This document shows, piece by piece, positions 26,183 through 35,821 of a stretch of 64,000 bases of DNA (its first letter is position 1; every line of letters begins with the position of its first letter). A model generated the notes under the pieces. It did not search any database and was not told the DNA's origin. It was given only the letters and a program-made list of their open reading frames with translations. A program made the position numbers and the translations under genes. This stretch comes from Hydrogenophaga sp. (GTDB taxonomy: Bacteria > Pseudomonadota > Gammaproteobacteria > Burkholderiales > Burkholderiaceae_C), in contig NZ_JAILWB010000006.1 of the NCBI RefSeq assembly GCF_025699295.1, positions 62,001 to 126,000 of the forward strand, read 5' to 3'.

Positions 26183-27433
26183 ATGTCGCTCGACACCCTG
26201 ATCACCCACAACACCTTGCTGCCCCACCCGGAAGCCGCGCAGCAGGATGCCTGTGCGCTGGTGCTGATGGGCGGCGGCGCGCGAACCGCCTACCAGGCCG
26301 GCGTGCTCAAGGCCTTGGCCGCCATGCAGCCAGCGGGTGCCACGGCCTTCCCGTTTCTGTGGCTGTTCGGCACCTCGGCAGGCGCGCTCAACGCAGCCTA
26401 TCTCGCCAGCCTGGCGCGCCAGGGCCTCTCGGCACTCCCGCAGCTCGCGCAGTTCTGGAGCAGCCTGCGCTCGGAACAGGTGTACCGCATCGAGGCGCCC
26501 GGGTGGGTGCGCGCCAACCGCCTGGTGGCAGGCTGGACGCTGGCGCGCCAGGTCAAGCGCCACCGCGCGCTGCTCGATACCCTGCCGCTGGTGGACACAC
26601 TGCACCGCGCCATCGACCTGCAAGGCCTGGAGATGGGTCTGGCACTGGGTGCGATCCGTGCGCTGGGCGTCACGGCCTCCAGCTACACCTCGGGTGAACA
26701 CTGGACCTTCTGCCAGACGGCGGCGGACGACACGGCGCAGCCCTGGCACCGGCCGGGCCGGCGCTCGGAGTTCCAGCCCATCACCATCGAGCACCTGATG
26801 GCGTCCAGCGCCATCCCCTTCCTGTTCCCCTCTGTGCCCCTGTGGGTGGACGGGCACAAGGAGTACTTTGGCGACGGTTCGATGCGCCAGCTCTCGCCGC
26901 TGTCGCCCGCCATCCACTTCGGTGCGCGCCGGGTGCTGGTGATCGGTGTGGCCCAGCCACAGCGCTCGGGCATGGGCGCGAAGGCTCAAGGCGACCCCAC
27001 GGCGGGCACGATCGCTGGTCATGCCATGGCCAGCGTGTTCCACGACACCCTGCAGGCCGATGTGGAACAGGCGCAGCGGGTGAGCCAGACCCTGCTGCGG
27101 CTGCCTCCCGCCCTGGCCGGCGTGCTGCCCTACCGCCCGGTCGACGTGCTGGCCATCCAGCCGAGCTTTTCGCTCGACGAGCTCGCGCACAAGCACATCC
27201 GCGAACTGCCCGCGCCCACCCGCAACACGCTGGCGGGGCTGGGCGCGCTCGACACCGCGCGCGGCGCCGCCGGCAGTGCGGCCGCGCTGGCCAGCTACCT
27301 GCTGTTCGAACCGGGCTTCGTGCACGCGCTGATCGAGCTCGGCGAACATGACGCCTGGCGCCGAAAGGACGAGTTGATGCGCTTCATGGCGCCCCTTGCG
27401 CCAGAACATCCAGCTGCAGTGGCAGTGCCATAA
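26183..27433 (+). CDS. Patatin-like phospholipase family protein
   Basis: 416 residues. It has the full patatin set: the oxyanion loop GGGARTAYQAGVLKAL (30-45), the nucleophile motif GTSAG (63-67, Ser65) and the dyad aspartate in FGDGSMRQ (Asp231), followed by SPAIHFGARRVLVIGV. It is likely a cytoplasmic or peripheral acyl hydrolase; no signal peptide is seen. The C-terminal extension (about 290-416) is of the DUF3734-like kind. It begins 118 nt after the kinase gene on the same strand. Confidence 0.88.
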   Translation: MSLDTLITHNTLLPHPEAAQQDACALVLMGGGARTAYQAGVLKALAAMQPAGATAFPFLWLFGTSAGALNAAYLASLARQGLSALPQLAQFWSSLRSEQVYRIEAPGWVRANRLVAGWTLARQVKRHRALLDTLPLVDTLHRAIDLQGLEMGLALGAIRALGVTASSYTSGEHWTFCQTAADDTAQPWHRPGRRSEFQPITIEHLMASSAIPFLFPSVPLWVDGHKEYFGDGSMRQLSPLSPAIHFGARRVLVIGVAQPQRSGMGAKAQGDPTAGTIAGHAMASVFHDTLQADVEQAQRVSQTLLRLPPALAGVLPYRPVDVLAIQPSFSLDELAHKHIRELPAPTRNTLAGLGALDTARGAAGSAAALASYLLFEPGFVHALIELGEHDAWRRKDELMRFMAPLAPEHPAAVAVP

Positions 27434-27648
27434 TCCCCCGGTTGAACAAGTCTTCGGAGATCACCATGGAAAGCACGCCCCCCAGTTGCGTGCTTTCAGC
27501 CGCTCCCCTGACCGCTTTCTGATCGCCATGCCGGGCGCGGCTGGCCGGGCAAGCGGGCGGCAAGCCGGCTGGAAGCACCCCGCTCCGCCCCCCGGGCCCG
27601 CCATGGCAGCCCGGCCTTTCAGACTGCAGTTTTCGCCGGGAGCGCCGC
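27434..27648 (+). promoter_or_regulatory. corA 5' leader with a short peptide ORF
   Basis: 215 nt between the patatin stop and corA. It contains a complete 18-codon ORF at 27466-27522 (MESTPPSCVLSAAPLTAF) preceded by GGAG 6 nt upstream of its ATG, and a second proline-rich open stretch that runs from 27529 into corA in another frame. Leader peptides control several Mg2+ transporter genes (mgtL, mgtP, corL in Salmonella); that this one does is only a suggestion. Confidence 0.3.
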
Positions 27649-28635
27649 ATGCTCAACGTATTCACCCTGGCCAATGGCCGCCTGTTCCAGGAAGAGATCG
27701 AGTCGCTCGAAGAGCTGGCACGCTTCAAGCCGATCTGGGTCGACCTGGAAGACCCCACCCCCGAAGAGCGCCGCTGGGTCAAGGAGCACTTCGAGCTCTC
27801 GATCCCGGCCGACGCGATGGACGAGGACATCGAGGAGTCGGCCCGCTTCTTCGAGGAAGACAACGGCGAGCTGCATGTGCGCAGCGACTTCCTGATCGAC
27901 GACGACGAAGATCCGCGCGCGGTGCGCGTGGCCTTCATACTCAATGAGCACAACGACACGCTCAAGAGCCAGGGCGTGCTGTTCTCCATCCACGACGAGG
28001 ACGTGCCGGTGTTTCGCCTGCTGCGCATGCGCGCGCGCCGCATGCCGGGACTGATCGAGGACGCCAAGGACGTGCTGCTGATGCTGTTCGACGCCGACGC
28101 CGAGTACTGTGCCGACACACTGGAGGACATCTACGACGAGATCGAGACGGTGAGCCAGAAGGTGCTCAACAGCAACGCCTCGGACAACCTGCTGAGCGAG
28201 GCGCTGTCAGCGATCGCGCGGCACGAGGACATGTCGGGCCGCATCCGTCGCAATGTGATGGACACGCGACGCGCGGTCAGTTTCATGATGCGCAGCCGCC
28301 TGCTCAGCGCCGAGCAGTTCGAGGACGCACGCCAGATCCTGCGCGACCTGGACTCGCTTGACGGACACACCGCCTTCCTGTTCGACAAGATCAACTTCCT
28401 GATGGACGCGACCGTCGGTTTCATCAACATCAACCAGAACAAGATCATCAAGATCTTCTCGGTGGCCAGCGTCTCGCTGCTGCCCCCGACGCTGGTGGCC
28501 AGCAGCTACGGCATGAACTTCGCCTTCATGCCCGAACTGCAATGGCAGTACGGCTATCCGCTGGCGCTACTGCTGATGGTGCTCTCTGCCGCGCTGCCGA
28601 TGCTGTACTTCCGCAAACGCGGGTGGTTGAGATAA
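27649..28635 (+). CDS. corA: Magnesium/cobalt transporter CorA
   Basis: 328 residues. The long acidic cytoplasmic funnel domain (1-265, with repeated EE/DE pairs) precedes two C-terminal membrane helices; the selectivity signature YGMNF is at about 288-292 and the short basic tail RKRGWLR ends the protein, as in CorA. It forms a pentameric Mg2+ channel in the inner membrane. The start ATG has a GGGAG site. A family B dyad follows the stop and separates it from the convergent mtnN. Confidence 0.93.
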   Translation: MLNVFTLANGRLFQEEIESLEELARFKPIWVDLEDPTPEERRWVKEHFELSIPADAMDEDIEESARFFEEDNGELHVRSDFLIDDDEDPRAVRVAFILNEHNDTLKSQGVLFSIHDEDVPVFRLLRMRARRMPGLIEDAKDVLLMLFDADAEYCADTLEDIYDEIETVSQKVLNSNASDNLLSEALSAIARHEDMSGRIRRNVMDTRRAVSFMMRSRLLSAEQFEDARQILRDLDSLDGHTAFLFDKINFLMDATVGFININQNKIIKIFSVASVSLLPPTLVASSYGMNFAFMPELQWQYGYPLALLLMVLSAALPMLYFRKRGWLR

Positions 28636-28637
28636 GC

Positions 28638-28712
28638 CCTCCCGCGCCGGGCTTCGCCCGTCACCCCCTCAAGGGGGCAATGCCTGCGGCCCGGCAAAGC
28701 CGGCACCGCGGC
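28638..28712. repeat. Intergenic GC-rich dyad repeat, family B, copy 2 (inverted)
   Basis: In reverse complement it reads GCCGGCTTTGCCGGGCCGCA, a spacer, then GCCCCCTTGAGGGGGT and GGGCGAAGCCCGGC. It matches the element at 9857-9930. It fills the gap between the convergent corA and mtnN genes, a good place for a bidirectional terminator. Confidence 0.6.
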
Positions 28713-28725
28713 ATCCTGGATGGCA

Positions 28726-29478
28726 TCACTTCTTTCTCAGCAGCGTTTCGATGATCGCACTGCTGTAGCGTCTCGCGACCTCGCGCAGGAAGCGTGGAAA
28801 GTCCACGTGCGCGGCATCGTCGGCGCGATCGGAGATGGTGCGCACCACGGCGAGCGGTACGCCGTAATCGTGGCACACCTGTGCGAAGGCCGCACCCTCC
28901 ATCTCCACCGCGAGCGCATCGGGCAGCACGTCGCGCAGCGCCTGGCTCTCGGCGGTGGTCGCGACAAAACGGTCGCCACTGATCAACAGCCCCTGGTGGC
29001 AGCGAGGCGCCTGCAGACCAAACGTTGTCAACACATCGGCACCGAGTTGCGAGGGCAACGCACTCAGCACGAGCGCGCTCGCGCTCGCCAGTCGCGCGGT
29101 CTGCACGGCGTCGGCCTCGAATGTGGCGCGCCCGTAGCCGGGCACCTCATGGCGCGGAAAGATCGGCGAGGCGTCCATGTCGTGCTGCAGGAAGCGCTGC
29201 GCCACGACCACATCACCAACGTTGACGCCATCCCCCAGACCACCGGCCACGCCAGTGAACACGATGCTCTGCACGCCGAACCGTTCGATCAAGGACGTGG
29301 CTGTGGTGGCCGCGGCAACCTTGCCGATGCCCGAGAGCACAGCGACCACGTCATGCCCATGCAGGTGTCCGCGCCAGAAGCTGCGCCCACCGACGACCTG
29401 CTGCCGCTCGTCCGGCATGAGCTCGAGCACGGCGGCCAATTCCTCGTGCAGGGCGCTGACGATGGCGGTGGTGGTCAC
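28726..29478 (-). CDS. mtnN: 5'-methylthioadenosine/S-adenosylhomocysteine nucleosidase
   Basis: 250 residues from the GTG at 29476-29478, which has AAGGAG 6 nt upstream (29485-29490). FTGVAGGLGDGVNVGDVVVA (about 75-94), the catalytic region LAVEMEGAAFAQVC (about 192-205) and TISDRADD (Asp near 219) are those of the MTAN family. It cleaves the glycosidic bond of MTA and SAH to adenine plus the thio-sugar, feeding methyl-cycle recycling. It stands alone between corA (convergent) and fadD. Confidence 0.93.
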   Translation of the reverse strand: MTTTAIVSALHEELAAVLELMPDERQQVVGGRSFWRGHLHGHDVVAVLSGIGKVAAATTATSLIERFGVQSIVFTGVAGGLGDGVNVGDVVVAQRFLQHDMDASPIFPRHEVPGYGRATFEADAVQTARLASASALVLSALPSQLGADVLTTFGLQAPRCHQGLLISGDRFVATTAESQALRDVLPDALAVEMEGAAFAQVCHDYGVPLAVVRTISDRADDAAHVDFPRFLREVARRYSSAIIETLLRKK

Positions 29479-29502
29479 AAGGGGCTCCTTCGGCAATGCA
29501 AC

Positions 29503-29526
29503 AAAAAAGGCGGCCGAGGCCGCCTT
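29503..29526 (-). terminator. Intrinsic terminator after fadD
   Basis: A perfect 10-bp stem AAAGGCGGCC/GGCCGCCTTT with a 2-nt loop. On the minus strand the right arm runs into TTTTTTG. It sits 22 nt after the fadD stop and just upstream of the mtnN start, so it ends the fadD transcript. Confidence 0.85.
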
Positions 29527-29547
29527 TCATTGTCGCGCAGCGACGAC

Positions 29548-31236
29548 CTACTTCTTGTCCCTCAGCTCGCGCCGCAGGATCTTGCCGACCGGCGTCTTGG
29601 GCAGTTCGGTGCGGAACTCCACCACCTTGGGCTGCTTGTAGCCCGTGAGGTGGGCCTTGCAGTAGTCGCGCACCTGGGCCTCTGTCAGACTCTCGTCCTT
29701 CTTCACGATCACCAGCTTGACGGCCTCGCCCGACTTGTCGTCGGGCACGCCGACGACGGCGCACTCCAGCACACCTGCGAGCTGGGCCACCACGTCCTCC
29801 ACCTCGTTCGGATAGACGTTGAAACCGCTGACCAGCACCATGTCCTTCTTGCGGTCCACGATCCTGAAGTAGCCACGTTCGTCCATCACGCCCACGTCGC
29901 CACTCTTGAAGAAGCCGTCAGCCGTCATGACCTTGGCCGTTTCGTCAGGACGCTGCCAGTAACCGGCCATGACCTGCGGGCCCTTGATCGCGATCTCGCC
30001 AGGCTCGCCTACGGGCACTTCGTTGCCGTCATCGTCCAGGCACTTCATATACGTGTTGGGCAGGGGCACCCCGATGGTGCCGCTGTATTCGGCGCTGGTG
30101 GTCGGGTTGCAGCTGGCCGAGGGACTGGTCTCGCTCAGGCCATAGCCTTCGCAGATCGGGCAGCCCGTCTTCTCCAGCCAGAGCCTGGCCACCGCGCTCT
30201 GCACCGCCATGCCGCCACCCACCGAGACCTTGAGGTTGCTCCAGTTGACGGTGTTGAAGTCAGGGTGATTGGCCAGGCCGTTGAACAGCGTGTTGACGGC
30301 CGGGAAGCTGTGGAAGGTGTGCTTGCTCAGCTCCTTGAGCACCGCGGGCAGATCGCGCGGATTGGGGATCAGGATGGTCTTGCCGCCGGTGCGCATCGCC
30401 AGCATCATGTTCACGGTGAACGCAAAGATGTGATACAGCGGCAGTGCGCACACGCTGGTGGGCTGCTCACCTGCGGGCACCTGCTTCATCACCGGGTCGT
30501 TCCAGGCTTCGGACTGCAGCAGGTTCGCGATCACATTGCGGTGTTGCAGCACGGCGCCCTTGCTCACGCCCGTGGTGCCACCGGTGTATTGCAGCACGGC
30601 CATGTCGTCGGGCTTGATGTCCGGGCGCTTGAGCGTGCCGCGCGTGCCCTTGGCGATCGCGTCGTTGAAGCGCACGGCCTGCGGCAGGTTGAAGGCCGGC
30701 ACCATCTTCTTGACGCTGCGCACCACGTAGTTCACCAGCGCGCCCTTGAGCAGGCCCAGCCGATCACCCATGGCTGCGAGCACGACATGCTTTGTCGGCG
30801 TGTTGGCGATGCACTGCTCCAGCGTGTGGGCGAAGTTCTCGATGATGACGATGGCCTTGGCGCCCGAGTCCTTGAGCTGGTGCTCCAGTTCGCGCGGCGT
30901 GTACAGCGGGTTGACGTTGACCACCACGAAACCGGCGCGCAGGATCCCGGCCACCGCCACCGGGTACTGCGGCACATTGGGCATCATGATCGCGACACGG
31001 TCGCCCTTGACCAGTCCCAGGCCCTGCAGATAGGCAGCGAACGCCTGCGAAAGGCTGTCGGTCTGAGCGAAGCTGACGTCCTTGCCCATGAAGCTGTAGG
31101 CGGTGCGGCCTGCATGCTTCTGGAAACTCTCCTCCATCAGGTGCACCAGCGAAGGGTACTGCGCCACGTCGATATCGGCCGGTACCCCGGCAGGGTAGGC
31201 ACTCAGCCAGGGACGGTTGGCCGTCGGTTCGGTCAT
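29548..31236 (-). CDS. fadD: Long-chain fatty acid-CoA ligase
   Basis: 562 residues, the usual FadD size. P-loop YTGGTTGVSKGAVLQHRN (about 216-233), GYGLSETSP (about 370-378), the AMP-binding FFKSGDVGVMDERGYFRIVDR stretch (landmark near 445-465) and the catalytic Lys in PKTPVGKILRREL at the C terminus. It activates exogenous fatty acids at the inner membrane for beta-oxidation. The start has a GAGGAG site. It is separated from pntB by 177 nt in which I see no gene. Confidence 0.93.
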   Translation of the reverse strand: MTEPTANRPWLSAYPAGVPADIDVAQYPSLVHLMEESFQKHAGRTAYSFMGKDVSFAQTDSLSQAFAAYLQGLGLVKGDRVAIMMPNVPQYPVAVAGILRAGFVVVNVNPLYTPRELEHQLKDSGAKAIVIIENFAHTLEQCIANTPTKHVVLAAMGDRLGLLKGALVNYVVRSVKKMVPAFNLPQAVRFNDAIAKGTRGTLKRPDIKPDDMAVLQYTGGTTGVSKGAVLQHRNVIANLLQSEAWNDPVMKQVPAGEQPTSVCALPLYHIFAFTVNMMLAMRTGGKTILIPNPRDLPAVLKELSKHTFHSFPAVNTLFNGLANHPDFNTVNWSNLKVSVGGGMAVQSAVARLWLEKTGCPICEGYGLSETSPSASCNPTTSAEYSGTIGVPLPNTYMKCLDDDGNEVPVGEPGEIAIKGPQVMAGYWQRPDETAKVMTADGFFKSGDVGVMDERGYFRIVDRKKDMVLVSGFNVYPNEVEDVVAQLAGVLECAVVGVPDDKSGEAVKLVIVKKDESLTEAQVRDYCKAHLTGYKQPKVVEFRTELPKTPVGKILRRELRDKK

Positions 31237-31413
31237 TCGGAATCTCCTCGTTCTTGTGAATACGGCAGCCGCGCATTGTCCGTGGGAAGCGAGGCGCGGG
31301 GCCTCGTGTTTTTCCCTTACGCGGGTCTGACAGACTACCCCAAAAACGCCCGCCAGGACGCCGCGCCAGTCTCACCAAGCATGCGAACTGACATGGGTTG
31401 TGAGGCTTTCGGG

Positions 31414-32838
31414 CTACTCGATCGCCTTGGTCATGTCCTCGACGACCTTCTTGGCATCGCCAAAGACCATCATGGTCTTGTCCATGTAGAACAGCTCGTT
31501 GTCCAGGCCGGCATAGCCCGCGGCCATGGAGCGCTTGTTCACGATCACCGTCTTGGCCTTGTAGGCCTCCAGGATGGGCATGCCGTAGATCGTGCTGCCC
31601 TTCTGCAAGGCTGCCGGGTTCACCACATCGTTGGCGCCAAGGATGATGGCCACGTCGGCCTGGCCGAATTCGCCGTTGATGTCCTCCATCTCGAACACCT
31701 GGTCGTACGGCACCTCGGCCTCGGCCAGCAGCACGTTCATGTGGCCCGGCATGCGCCCGGCCACAGGGTGGATCGCGTACTTCACCGTGATGCCTTTTTC
31801 GGTGAGCTTGTGGGCCAGTTCCTTCACCGCGTGCTGCGCGCGCGCCACGGCCAGGCCGTAACCTGGCACGATCACCACCGTCTCGGCATTGCCCAGCACG
31901 AAAGCCGCGTCGTCGGCGCTGCCGCTCTTGACGTTGCGCTGCACCGCGCCGCCTGCCGCCGCCGCACCGGCCTCGCCGCCGAAGCCACCCAGGATCACGT
32001 TGAAGAACGAGCGGTTCATCGCCTTGCACATGATGTAGGAGAGGATCGCACCCGACGAGCCCACCAGCGAACCGGCGATGATCAGCATCGAGTTGTTCAG
32101 GCTGAAGCCGATGCCGGCCGCAGCCCAGCCCGAGTAGCTGTTGAGCATGGACACCACCACCGGCATGTCCGCGCCGCCGATGGGGATGATGATCAGCACG
32201 CCCAGGATGAAGCCCAGCGCGATCACGAGCACGATGTCGATCCAGCTCTGCGAATGCCAGAAGCCGAAGATGAAGAAGACCGTGGCCAGGCCCAGCAGCA
32301 GGTTGAGCTTGTGCTGGCCCGCGAACTGCACCGGCGCGCCCTGGAACAGGCGGAACTTGTACTTGCCCGAGAGCTTGCCGAAGGCGATCACCGAGCCACT
32401 GAAGGTGACCGCGCCGATGAAGGCGCCCAGCGCGAGCTCGATGCGGTTGCCGCCCGGAATGGGATCGCCCTGGGCCACGATGCCGAAAGCCCAGGGTTCG
32501 GCCACCACGGCCACCGCGATGCAGACCGCAGCCAGTCCGATCATGCTGTGCATGAAGGCCACCAGCTCGGGCATCTTGGTCATCTCGACCCGCTTGGCCA
32601 TGATGGCGCCGATGGTGCCGCCCACCAGCAGGCCGCCGAGCACCCACACCATGCCCTCGGCCTTGCCGCCGGCGAGTTCGACGATGAGCGCGGCGGTGGT
32701 GAGGATGGCAATCGCCATGCCGCTCATGCCGAAGAGGTTGCCGCGGATGGATGTGGTGGGGTGGGACAGGCCCTTCAAGGCCTGGATGAAGCAGACGCTG
32801 GCAACGAGGTACAGCAGCGTGACGAGGTTCATGCTCAT
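31414..32838 (-). CDS. pntB: NAD(P) transhydrogenase subunit beta
   Basis: 474 residues with about nine hydrophobic segments (1-270) and the soluble NADP-binding domain III (about 290-474): VIVPGYGLAVARAQHAV, HPVAGRMPGHMNVLLAEA and the C-terminal DAKKVVEDMTKAI. Together with the alpha subunits it uses the proton gradient to make NADPH from NADH. The start ATG (32836-32838) overlaps the upstream pntA2 stop (ATGA). A second ATG two codons later is possible. Confidence 0.95.
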   Translation of the reverse strand: MSMNLVTLLYLVASVCFIQALKGLSHPTTSIRGNLFGMSGMAIAILTTAALIVELAGGKAEGMVWVLGGLLVGGTIGAIMAKRVEMTKMPELVAFMHSMIGLAAVCIAVAVVAEPWAFGIVAQGDPIPGGNRIELALGAFIGAVTFSGSVIAFGKLSGKYKFRLFQGAPVQFAGQHKLNLLLGLATVFFIFGFWHSQSWIDIVLVIALGFILGVLIIIPIGGADMPVVVSMLNSYSGWAAAGIGFSLNNSMLIIAGSLVGSSGAILSYIMCKAMNRSFFNVILGGFGGEAGAAAAGGAVQRNVKSGSADDAAFVLGNAETVVIVPGYGLAVARAQHAVKELAHKLTEKGITVKYAIHPVAGRMPGHMNVLLAEAEVPYDQVFEMEDINGEFGQADVAIILGANDVVNPAALQKGSTIYGMPILEAYKAKTVIVNKRSMAAGYAGLDNELFYMDKTMMVFGDAKKVVEDMTKAIE

Positions 32839-33158
32839 TGGGCAGCCCCTTCAGCGGCGGGCGCCTTGCGCTCTTTCTTCTTGAACATCTCCAGCATGCG
32901 CCGCGTGACCAGGAAGCCGCCGAAGACGTTGACCGCCGCCAGCGCCACCGCCAGCACACCCATGGCCTTGCCCAGGTTGGTCTCGGTGAGTGCCGCGGCC
33001 AGCATGGCGCCGACGATGACGATGGCCGAGATCGCGTTGGTCACGGCCATCAGCGGTGTGTGCAGCGCCGGCGTGACGTTCCACACCACGTGGTAGCCCA
33101 CGTAAATGGCCAGCACGAAGATGATGAGGTTGAGCACGGTGGGGGATACGGCTTCCAT
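32835..33158 (-). CDS. pntAb: NAD(P) transhydrogenase alpha subunit, membrane part (alpha-2)
   Basis: 107 residues with three hydrophobic helices: LNLIIFVLAIYVGYHVVW, AVTNAISAIVIVGAMLAAAL (TPLMAVTNAIS is the signature) and VLAVALAAVNVFGGFLVT. It matches the C-terminal membrane segment of E. coli PntA, here encoded separately as in Rhodospirillum and many Burkholderiales. It starts 14 nt after panD ends. Confidence 0.93.
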   Translation of the reverse strand: MEAVSPTVLNLIIFVLAIYVGYHVVWNVTPALHTPLMAVTNAISAIVIVGAMLAAALTETNLGKAMGVLAVALAAVNVFGGFLVTRRMLEMFKKKERKAPAAEGAAQ

Positions 33159-33172
33159 GGGATCTCCTCGGT

Positions 33173-33531
33173 TCAGGTTTTCTTGATCTCGTTGATGCGG
33201 TTGCCATCACCGAGCAGCACGACGCGCGGCTTCCAGCCGTCCACGGCCGCGTCGTCCACCGGCGCGTAGGTGCAGATGATCAGCAGGTCACCCACATGCG
33301 CCTTGCGCGCGGCGGCGCCGTTGAGCGAGATGGCGCCCGAGCCGCGCGCGGCCTTGATGATGTAGGTGGAGAAGCGCTCGCCGTTGTTGACGTTGTAGAG
33401 CTCGATCTTCTCGTACTCGCGCATGTCGGCGGCATCGAGCAGGTCCTCGTCGATGCCGCAGGAGCCTTCGTAGTGCAGGTCGGCCTCGGTCACGGTGGCG
33501 CGGTGCAGCTTCGCGCGCAGCATCACGCGGC

Positions 33532-33535
<4 letters not shown>
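33173..33535 (-). CDS. panD: Aspartate 1-decarboxylase precursor
   Basis: 120 residues. The proenzyme cleavage site is HYEGSCGID with Gly24-Ser25 at exactly the expected place; Ser25 becomes the pyruvoyl group. [20 protein letters not shown] (about 40-59) and [21 protein letters not shown] complete the fold. It makes beta-alanine for pantothenate. Unusually it lies between the two transhydrogenase alpha genes: its start overlaps the pntAa stop (ATGA) and its stop is 14 nt before pntAb. Confidence 0.94.
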
Positions 33536-34662
<1,127 letters not shown>

Positions 34663-34755
34663 GAAGGTCTCCTCACTCGCGGGTTGGATGAAACTTCGGG
34701 CGAGCTTACCTGAAAGCCATTGGGCGGCCCATGGGGCAGCACCATAATGCGCGCC

Positions 34756-35259
34756 ATGGAACCCCGATGGAAACCGAGCGTCACCGTGGCCGCCGTGATC
34801 GAGTGTGATGGCCGATACCTGCTGGTGGAAGAGCACACTGCAGAGGGCCTGCGCCTGAACAACCCGGCGGGCCACCTGGACCCGGGCGAGAGTCTGCTGG
34901 ATGGCGTGGCGCGCGAGACACTGGAAGAAACCACGCACCGCTTCACCCCCACGGCCCTGGTGGGCGTCTACCTCTCGCGCTTCCAGCGCGAGGGCCGCCA
35001 CGGCGCACCTGATGAAGACATCACCTACCTGCGCTTTGCCTACTGCGGCGAACTGGGCGAAGCGGTGGCCGGGCGCGCGCTGGACACCGGCATCGTGCGC
35101 ACGCTCTGGATGACGCCTGACGAGGTCCGCGCGAGCGCCGCGCGCCATCGCAGCCCGTTGGTGCTGCGCTGCATGGAAGACCATCTGGCGGGCCAGCGCC
35201 ACCCGCTGTCGATGGTGTTCACCGACCCATCGGTCACCGCCGATCCCTCGCCTCGCTGA
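34756..35259 (+). CDS. Nudix hydrolase, NudJ-like
   Basis: 167 residues from the ATG at 34756 (KPSVTVAAVIECDGRYLLVE is the NudJ-type opening); an ATG three codons upstream is possible. The Nudix box GHLDPGESLLDGVARETLEE (about 37-56) fits GX5EX7REUXEE. NudJ proteins hydrolyse HMP-pyrophosphate or nucleoside di- and triphosphates; the exact substrate is not evident. In many Burkholderiales nudJ precedes mnmA; here mnmA is 5 kb away on the other strand. It is divergent from pntAa with a 93-nt gap. Confidence 0.88.
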   Translation: MEPRWKPSVTVAAVIECDGRYLLVEEHTAEGLRLNNPAGHLDPGESLLDGVARETLEETTHRFTPTALVGVYLSRFQREGRHGAPDEDITYLRFAYCGELGEAVAGRALDTGIVRTLWMTPDEVRASAARHRSPLVLRCMEDHLAGQRHPLSMVFTDPSVTADPSPR

Positions 35260-35821
35260 GGACCGAGCCTGGGTGTCAGGCGTCCGCCGACGGCGACGCG
35301 CCACGAGGCGCACCCCTGACCAGAGGCGCGCGCAACAGGAAGCACGGACCGCGACCCGGCACGAGGCCGCCAGGGTGGCCGGCCAGTTCAATGACGCCGT
35401 CGGGGACACCTGTGTGCGCATGGTGCACGGCACTCCAATTCCTGGCGGCGACGGCGGCCCCGGCTGCGGGTTCCACAAGACCTCGGGCTGAATCGCGACC
35501 AAGCCAGCCACCGCGAAACGCGGCTTTGTTCAAAACGTGTGGTCCGCGCCATACCACCACTGCAGTATTTTCAATGCCCCCCTGACGTGCAATGCCTGAT
35601 TGCACCCCGGACAGAGAAATTCCGCACAACTTCATTTGCTGCCTGCGGCTGCCAGCATTCGCTGAAGGAATGCGGCGGAAAAATACTGCCCATGTGGTAT
35701 GTGCTCTGCTTTCCAGCAAAACTAACATCCCGCCCCGCGTCCGTAGTTCATTGAATTTCATGGTTTTTCTCAAGAATATGTCGGAAATCGCGCCGACAAC
35801 CATGAACAAGAAGATCTCAAT
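35260..35821. other. 562-nt noncoding gap with an AT-richer right half
   Basis: No protein I can support. The left part (35260-35500) has normal GC and only chance open frames. From about 35500 to 35950 GC drops to roughly half, clearly below the surroundings, and this continues into the first codons of the following kinase gene. A weak promoter candidate, TTGAAT (35751-35756), 18 nt, AATATG (35775-35780), lies 41 nt before the kinase ATG. Confidence 0.5.

Noticed and set aside
28720-33096. A 1458-codon open frame on the plus strand opposite mtnN, fadD and pntB
   Set aside because: It is a mirror of strongly supported minus-strand genes; its His/Arg/Ala-rich translation resembles no protein. 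High-GC codon bias produces such antisense frames.
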